Shown here: piece after piece, positions 59,045 to 64,000 of the stretch
Numbering within the stretch: position 1 is the stretch's first letter
How the letters are laid out: each line of letters starts with the position of its first letter
Assembly (NCBI GenBank): GCA_050944685.1
Contig: JBMNRP010000007.1
Coordinates: forward strand, 1 to 64,000
Source: CADBRN01 sp050944685
Lineage (GTDB): Bacteria; Bacillota; Clostridia; Lachnospirales; Lachnospiraceae
Direction of reading: 5' to 3'
Length of the DNA: 64,000 bases
Notes under the pieces: model-generated
Database searches by the model: none
Told to the model about the DNA's origin: nothing
The model's input: only the letters and a program-made list of their open reading frames with translations
Program-made: the position numbers and the translations under genes

Positions 59045-59725
59045 TCACACCTTAGCGGCATCGCTGATTCTGTATCCGACGCCGCGCACCGTCTCAATGC
59101 GGCTTCCCTCTTTGCCGAGCTTGGCACGCAGAGTTCCGACGTGAACGTCCACCGTACGCGTCTCGCCGCTGTAATCCGACTCCCAGACAGACAGCAGGAG
59201 TTCGTCTCTGGTAAACACTCTCCCCGGATTCTTCATCAGAAGGCGAAGAAGCTCATACTCTTTCAGCGTAAGATTGACTTTCTTTCCGGAAACGGTCACA
59301 TTGTGCTTCTTCTCGTCAATCTCGATCTTGCCGATCTTCAGTTTTTTCGTTTCATCTCTGTGAGTCCGGCGAAGGACGGCTTTGACGCGGGAAACCATTT
59401 CCATCATGCCGAACGGCTTTGACAGATAGTCATCCGCTCCGAGATCAAGGCCGATGACCTTGTCATACTCAGTGCTTTTTGCGGTTGCCATAATAACAGG
59501 GATATCGGCCGTCGGGGCATAGGAACGAAGCTTTTTCAAAATAGAAATGCCGTCCTCATCCGGGAGCATAATGTCCAGGATAATCAGCTGCGGCTTTTCC
59601 TTCTTCTTCATCGCTTCCCAGAAGGCCCCGGCATTCTCACATCCGACCGTCTCATATCCGGACGCTCCGAGCGTATATGTCATCAATTCCCGAATACTAT
59701 CATCATCTTCCACGCAAAAAATCAC
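59045..59725 (-). CDS. phoP: Phosphate response regulator PhoP/PhoB
   Basis: 226 residues, OmpR family. Receiver acidic pocket EDDD (6-9), phospho-acceptor Asp51 in LIILDIMLP, Lys in YLSKPFG; winged-helix domain ends VHVGTLRAKLG-EGSRIETVRGVGYR. It activates pst and other Pho genes on phosphate limitation. GTG start overlapping the phoU stop (GTGA), with AAGGGAG upstream inside phoU. Confidence 0.94.
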   Translation of the reverse strand: MIFCVEDDDSIRELMTYTLGASGYETVGCENAGAFWEAMKKKEKPQLIILDIMLPDEDGISILKKLRSYAPTADIPVIMATAKSTEYDKVIGLDLGADDYLSKPFGMMEMVSRVKAVLRRTHRDETKKLKIGKIEIDEKKHNVTVSGKKVNLTLKEYELLRLLMKNPGRVFTRDELLLSVWESDYSGETRTVDVHVGTLRAKLGKEGSRIETVRGVGYRISDAAKV

Positions 59726-60372
59726 TTTGTATGTACTCCCTTAAGTTCTCCTGTAATGCTGAACAGCACCCAGTTCGCGATATTCGCCGCATGGTCCCCC
59801 GTGCGCTCGAAATACTTGGCGACCATAAGCAGATCCAGCATATCTGTCGCATTCGCTCCGCTTTTCAGCAGTTCTGCCAGTTTTCCGCGGATGGAATCAA
59901 AATAATTGTCCACAATATCATCATACCTGATAACTTCGTTCGCGACAAGCTGGTCTTGCTTGACAAAAGCGTCGATGCTCTTCGTCACCATATGGATGAC
60001 GGCATCCGACATCTCCTTGAAATCAAGTCCTTCCGGTATTTTTTTCAGGCTGCAGACATTTACGATATCCGCGATATCCGTGCTCTGATCCCCGATCCGC
60101 TCCATATCCGTTACCATTTTCAGCGCGGAGGAAATCATGCGGAGGTCTTTCGCGACCGGCTGCTGCCTCACCAGAAGGCGGAGACAGAAATCCTCGATCT
60201 CACGTTCCTGTTTTTTGATATCTTCCCGTTTTTCCACGACCTCACGGGCAATATCTCTGTCCATCTTGATCAGTGCCTGGGCAGATTTCGCGACGGCATT
60301 CTCGCAGTGCATTCCCATGAAGATCAGCTTTTTATTGAGCTCCTCGAGCTCAGCTAAATATACGCTTCGCAT
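59722..60372 (-). CDS. phoU: Phosphate signalling complex protein PhoU
   Basis: 216 residues, two three-helix PhoU repeats; the conserved acidic metal-site motifs appear as E-REIEDFCLRLL in repeat 1 and FERTGDHAANIANW in repeat 2 (with MERIGDQSTDIADI at the end of repeat 1). It links PstB to PhoR and represses the Pho response when phosphate is plentiful. Start overlaps the pstB stop (TAATG). Confidence 0.96.
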   Translation of the reverse strand: MRSVYLAELEELNKKLIFMGMHCENAVAKSAQALIKMDRDIAREVVEKREDIKKQEREIEDFCLRLLVRQQPVAKDLRMISSALKMVTDMERIGDQSTDIADIVNVCSLKKIPEGLDFKEMSDAVIHMVTKSIDAFVKQDQLVANEVIRYDDIVDNYFDSIRGKLAELLKSGANATDMLDLLMVAKYFERTGDHAANIANWVLFSITGELKGVHTK

Positions 60373-61127
60373 TATCCGAACCTTCCTGTGATATAGTCCT
60401 CCGTTCTCTTATCCGTCGGATTCGAGAACATCTTATCGGTATTGCTGAACTCTACCAGATCCCCCAGCAGGAAGAAGGCGCACTCATCCGAAATACGTGC
60501 TGCCTGCTGCATGTTATGGGTAACCATAACAACCGTGTATTTCTCCTTCAGCTGTACGGCGAGCTCCTCGATTTTTCCGGTGGAAATCGGATCCAGAGCG
60601 GAAGTCGACTCGTCCATCAGAAGGATATCCGGCTCGACCGCGAGAGCTCTCGCGATGCACAGACGCTGCTGCTGTCCGCCGGACAACCCCAGCGCGGATT
60701 TTTTCAGTCTGTCCTTTACCTCGTCCCAGAGTGCAGACTCGCGGAGCGTGCGCTCGACAATCTCGTCCAGTTTGACCTTTGCGCGGATGCCGTGTGTTCT
60801 CGGACCGTAGGCGATATTGTCATAAATACTCATCGGGAACGGATTGGCCTTCTGGAAAACCATCCCGATTCTCTTGCGAACCCAGGTGACGTCGACGTCT
60901 TTTCCATAGATATCCTGCCCGTTGTAGAGAACCTTCCCCTCGATCCTGGCGACCGGAACCAGATCGTTCATCCGGTTCAGTGTCTTCAGGAAGGTGGATT
61001 TGCCACATCCGGAGGGTCCGATCAAAGCCGTGATCTCATTGGAAGGGATCTCAATATTAATGTCTTTCAGCGCATGGTGATCACCATACCAGAGATTCAA
61101 ACCTTTTACATCCAATATTGTACTCAT
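60372..61127 (-). CDS. pstB: Phosphate ABC transporter ATP-binding protein PstB
   Basis: 251 residues, the standard PstB size. Walker A GPSGCGKST (37-45), FQKANPFPMSIYDNIAYGPR in the Q-loop region characteristic of PstB, LSGGQQQRL signature, and ILLMDESTSALDP Walker B. It energises phosphate import by PstCA. A 96-bp gap after pstA holds a small hairpin (CAGGC/GCCTG, 61149-61170). Confidence 0.97.
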   Translation of the reverse strand: MSTILDVKGLNLWYGDHHALKDINIEIPSNEITALIGPSGCGKSTFLKTLNRMNDLVPVARIEGKVLYNGQDIYGKDVDVTWVRKRIGMVFQKANPFPMSIYDNIAYGPRTHGIRAKVKLDEIVERTLRESALWDEVKDRLKKSALGLSGGQQQRLCIARALAVEPDILLMDESTSALDPISTGKIEELAVQLKEKYTVVMVTHNMQQAARISDECAFFLLGDLVEFSNTDKMFSNPTDKRTEDYITGRFG

Positions 61128-61223
61128 ATGTAATTCCTTTAATTCAATCAGGCGCGGCCTCTCCGGCCTGGTTCGTGTAGTATTGACCTTTCTTCCGGTC
61201 CGTTTCTTTATGGTTATGGAAGA

Positions 61224-62126
61224 TTATACTTTCTTCAGCTTTTTCGCGGCGAATTTTGCGAGCCAGTTAATGAAAAATGTCAGAATCATCAGAATAAAGG
61301 CGATTGCGAAAGCAACATCCGTCTCGCCGCGTTCACTCGCGTATACGTACAGGGCAACCGTCAGAGTGGCGGAAGAAGACTGCATCGCCTTGGCAAAACT
61401 GTTCAGAACGAGACCGAATCCGGCGGTGAACAGCAGAGCTGCCGATTCGCCGACAATACGTCCGATCGCCAGGATACATCCCGTAACGATGCCGTCGATC
61501 GAATTCGGGAGAACAACGGTACGGATCATATGCCATTTTCCGGCGCCGAGCGCCAGAGATCCCTCGCGGTAGCTGTCAGGAACCGTTTTCAGGCTTTCCT
61601 GCGTCGTGCGCATGATCAGCGGCATCGTCATGATAACCAGAGTAAGGGCACCGGCGAGAATTCCCTCCTTCAGTCCGAACAGATGGAGAAAGAACAGCAT
61701 TCCGACCAGACCGTAGATAATGGACGGGATTCCGGAAAGCGTTTCCGTCGCAAACTCGATGATTGCGGCAAATTTCGTGCGTCCGGCATACTCTGTCAGA
61801 TATATGGCAGCGCCGACACTGATCGGCAGTGCGATCGCCATCGTCACGATGATGATATAAAGTGTATTCAGAATATTCGGCAGAATGCCGATGGTATGTT
61901 TCAGATGACTCGTGGAAGTCGACAGCAGCTGCCAGCTTACATACGGAATACCGCGGTAACAGATATAAGCAATCAGAAATACCAGCAGGGCAATGGTCAG
62001 GTAAGAACAGAAATGAAGCCAGAACGACGCATTTCCGTTCCATAGTTTCCGGCTGGCTGAAAATTCTTTTTCATCTGATTTCGTAACCGGCATGTCTGCA
62101 CTCACCTGATTTGTATTTTCACTCAT
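61224..62126 (-). CDS. pstA: Phosphate ABC transporter permease PstA
   Basis: 300 residues, six membrane helices after a polar N-terminus of about 40 residues. The EAA loop reads TTQESLKTVPDSYREGSLALGAGKWHMIRTVVLP, and GIPSIIYGLVGMLFF is a typical PstA segment. It pairs with PstC, whose gene ends one base before this start. Confidence 0.96.
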   Translation of the reverse strand: MSENTNQVSADMPVTKSDEKEFSASRKLWNGNASFWLHFCSYLTIALLVFLIAYICYRGIPYVSWQLLSTSTSHLKHTIGILPNILNTLYIIIVTMAIALPISVGAAIYLTEYAGRTKFAAIIEFATETLSGIPSIIYGLVGMLFFLHLFGLKEGILAGALTLVIMTMPLIMRTTQESLKTVPDSYREGSLALGAGKWHMIRTVVLPNSIDGIVTGCILAIGRIVGESAALLFTAGFGLVLNSFAKAMQSSSATLTVALYVYASERGETDVAFAIAFILMILTFFINWLAKFAAKKLKKV

Positions 62127-62127
62127 G

Positions 62128-63051
62128 TCAGCCCTTCTTTCTCTTGATAACGAGATTCAGAATCGCGTTTATCAGCATGATGAACAAAAACAGGATCAGA
62201 CCGATGGAAAACAGAGCCTGTCTCTGAAGCGATCCGACTGCCGCATACGACATCTCGGAGGCAATCGCGGTCGTCATGAAACGGACCGATTTCAGAAGCC
62301 CGGGCATATTGGCAACGTTTCCGGATACCATGATGATAGCCATCGCCTCACCGATCGCACGTCCGATACCCAGTACGATCGCCGCGGCCACTCCGCTCTT
62401 TGCAGCAGGAAGAGAAACGCGGAAATATGTCTCGGTTTCGGTCGCGCCGAGTGCAAGGGAAGCCTCTTCATATTCCTTCGGAACCGCTTCCAGGGAGGTT
62501 GCCGATACATTGATGATCGACGGAAGAACCATAATCGAAAGTACGATGATCGCCGCCAGCAGCGTTGCTCCCGAAGAGAGATGAAACAGCTTCGCAATTC
62601 CCGGGACCAGAATAATCATACCGACCAGGCCGTAAACAACAGAAGGAATGCCCGCCAGAAGCTCAACCGCGGAACGGATTACCGAGGCCATCCGCCTGGG
62701 AGCCGCTTTCGTAAGATAAAGAGCGGTCATCAGTCCGATCGGAATGCCGATGATCATCGCTCCCGCCGTACCATAAAGACTGGTTAATACAAATGGCAGA
62801 ATTCCGAAAGAGGGTTCCGTCGTCGAAGCAGTGGGCATCCATTTTGTGCCGAACATAAATTTTGTAAAACCGATTTGACGAATCGCCGGGATACCGGAGA
62901 TAATCAGGTAAACTGAAATAGCAAGAACAAATGCGATCGCAAGAACTCCGCACAGCAGGAAAACGGCGTGAACGCCGTTTTCCAGAGCTGCCTGCGAACC
63001 ACTTGTTTTTTTCAGTTTACTGCCAGAAAGGACTGAATCTGTGGCTGCCAT
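62128..63051 (-). CDS. pstC: Phosphate ABC transporter permease PstC
   Basis: 307 residues, six membrane helices; LLAGIPSVVYGLVGMIILVP and the EAA loop SATSLEAVPKEYEEASLALGATETETYFRVSLP are diagnostic. The start is taken at ATG 63051, ten bases after the pstS stop, though its ribosome site is weak; an in-frame GTG at 63084 would overlap pstS by 23 bases. Confidence 0.95.
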   Translation of the reverse strand: MAATDSVLSGSKLKKTSGSQAALENGVHAVFLLCGVLAIAFVLAISVYLIISGIPAIRQIGFTKFMFGTKWMPTASTTEPSFGILPFVLTSLYGTAGAMIIGIPIGLMTALYLTKAAPRRMASVIRSAVELLAGIPSVVYGLVGMIILVPGIAKLFHLSSGATLLAAIIVLSIMVLPSIINVSATSLEAVPKEYEEASLALGATETETYFRVSLPAAKSGVAAAIVLGIGRAIGEAMAIIMVSGNVANMPGLLKSVRFMTTAIASEMSYAAVGSLQRQALFSIGLILFLFIMLINAILNLVIKRKKG

Positions 63052-63061
63052 AGACAACAGA

Positions 63062-64000
63062 TTATTTAGCAGTCGGAACCGCACCGGCTCCGCTGATCAG
63101 CTCAGCAGCATCTTTCGATGTCGCATAGTCAAAGAACGCCTGTGCTGCGTCACTAAGTGCCTGACCGTCTTTGGTTACAAGATTGAACGGTCTCTGGATG
63201 ACATAGGAACCGTCGGAGATATTCTCTTCTGTGCACTCTACGCCGCCGACCGTGATGGCCTTAATTCCACTCTGACCCGCGACGGATGAATAGGAAGCGT
63301 ATCCGATCGCATTCTCGTTGTTCTTGACCGCCTCGATAACCGCACCGGTAGAAGTCAGCTCCTGTGCCAGTTTGCACTGATCCGTGGTCTCTGTGATGGT
63401 CTCGAAACCATCTCTCGTACCGGAACCCGCCTCACGGCCGATGCAGGAAATCTCGCCGGCATTTCCGCCATCGATGCTGCTCCAGTCAGTCGTCTCTCCT
63501 TTGAAGATAGAAGCAATCTGTTCAACCGAGAGGTCACTGATCGGGTTGTTTTCATTGACAATAATCGCGATACCATCCAGAGCGATCGTCGTGGCGACCA
63601 GTCCGTTGGAAGTCTCCTCGTCCTTCAGCGCGCGGGAAGCAAGTCCGATATCACAGGAACCGTTGCTGACCGACTCAATTCCGGTACCGGAACCGGTCGC
63701 ATCGTAAGTAACCGTCACATCCGGATTGTCCGTCATGAACTGCTCGGAAAGAGCACCGATAACTTCCTCCATAGAAGTGGATCCGTTGGTAGCGACCGTA
63801 CCGGACACATCGCCGGAAGCCTGAGAACCAGAAGCTGCCTCGGTCTCCTCTGCCGCTTCCGTGGTCTCGCTCGCCTCCTGGGAAGAAGCCTCCTCCGTGG
63901 CAGCCTCCTCAGTGGTGGCTGCATCCTGGCTTCCTGTGTCAGAAGAGCTGCCGCAAGCCGCGAACATCGATGCTGCCATCGTGACAGCTGCAATAATCGC
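63062..64000 (-). CDS. pstS: Phosphate-binding lipoprotein PstS (5' end beyond the window)
   Basis: The reading frame is open to the window edge: upstream of the first in-window ATG (63979) the codons give AIIAAVT, part of a signal peptide leading to the lipobox FAACGSSS, so the true start lies outside. After a Thr/Glu/Ala/Ser-rich linker (about 40 residues) the binding domain shows VATNGSTSMEEV, DATGSGTGIESV, IGLASRALKDEE and GREAGSGTRDGFE, the phosphate-contact segments of PstS. First gene of the pst-pho operon. Confidence 0.96.
   Translation of the reverse strand, partial: AIIAAVTMAASMFAACGSSSDTGSQDAATTEEAATEEASSQEASETTEAAEETEAASGSQASGDVSGTVATNGSTSMEEVIGALSEQFMTDNPDVTVTYDATGSGTGIESVSNGSCDIGLASRALKDEETSNGLVATTIALDGIAIIVNENNPISDLSVEQIASIFKGETTDWSSIDGGNAGEISCIGREAGSGTRDGFETITETTDQCKLAQELTSTGAVIEAVKNNENAIGYASYSSVAGQSGIKAITVGGVECTEENISDGSYVIQRPFNLVTKDGQALSDAAQAFFDYATSKDAAELISGAGAVPTAK

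Overview
The window reads as chromosomal DNA of an anaerobic Gram-positive bacterium of the Clostridia, most likely Lachnospiraceae-like. Evidence: strong AGGAGG-type ribosome sites, a DtxR/FeoAB iron locus, PcsB/CwlO-type NlpC/P60 and HtrA proteins, YitT, CmpB-type, DUF975 and DUF1848 proteins, a sortase-type surface adhesin, an anaerobic glycerol-type FAD dehydrogenase set with DUF1667, and a Pst/PhoU/PhoPR phosphate operon. Coding DNA looks mid-50s percent GC; a block at about 48.4-57.0 kb is visibly richer in A+T. The species cannot be named from this.

Layout. 1-7.7 kb: the 5' end of a group II intron (minus strand) directly after an intrinsic terminator, then an envelope set: NlpC/P60 hydrolase, BMP-type lipoprotein, EamA transporter, HtrA-like protease without PDZ, a DUF5648-repeat secreted protein and YitT. 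8-13.5 kb: DUF1848, then the iron locus (DUF2325, HMA protein, FeoB-associated Cys-rich protein, FeoB, two FeoA) facing dtxR, with palindromes and promoters in the shared control region. 13.6-17.8 kb: two small membrane proteins, a canonical glycerol kinase behind a DUF4405 protein, and a CmpB-type membrane protein. 17.9-24.2 kb: metallophosphoesterase, GT8 glycosyltransferase and a very large ABC-FtsX fusion in one direction, a long terminator, and tRNA-Ser(CGA). 24.3-32.1 kb: one 2566-residue surface protein. 32.1-41.4 kb: housekeeping and conserved unknowns (tcdA, a two-component system, a DUF975 protein with 54-bp repeats, two hotdog thioesterases, class II aldolase, YjbQ, VanZ).

41.5-44.3 kb: a zinc/cadmium efflux operon (ArsR sensor, free-standing HMA protein, P1B-type ATPase lacking its own HMA). 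44.3-48.4 kb: TetR regulator, citrate synthase and a radical SAM protein with a long leader. 48.4-57 kb: an A+T-rich stretch with an AlbA_2-type regulator and a DeoR-controlled operon: EutH-like transporter, FGGY kinase, two FAD oxidoreductases and DUF1667. The kinase lacks the glycerol-binding Arg that the other kinase keeps, so its substrate may not be glycerol. 57-64 kb: pstS(partial)-pstC-pstA-pstB-phoU-phoP-phoR, with a hairpin terminator and other stems between phoP and phoR.

No CRISPR array, prophage, transposase or rRNA was seen. The most informative targets for follow-up are the EutH/kinase operon, the phoP-phoR attenuator-like gap, the leader of the BMP gene, the nested-domain adhesin and the giant ABC transporter. 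All family calls come from reading motifs by eye; no database search was run.
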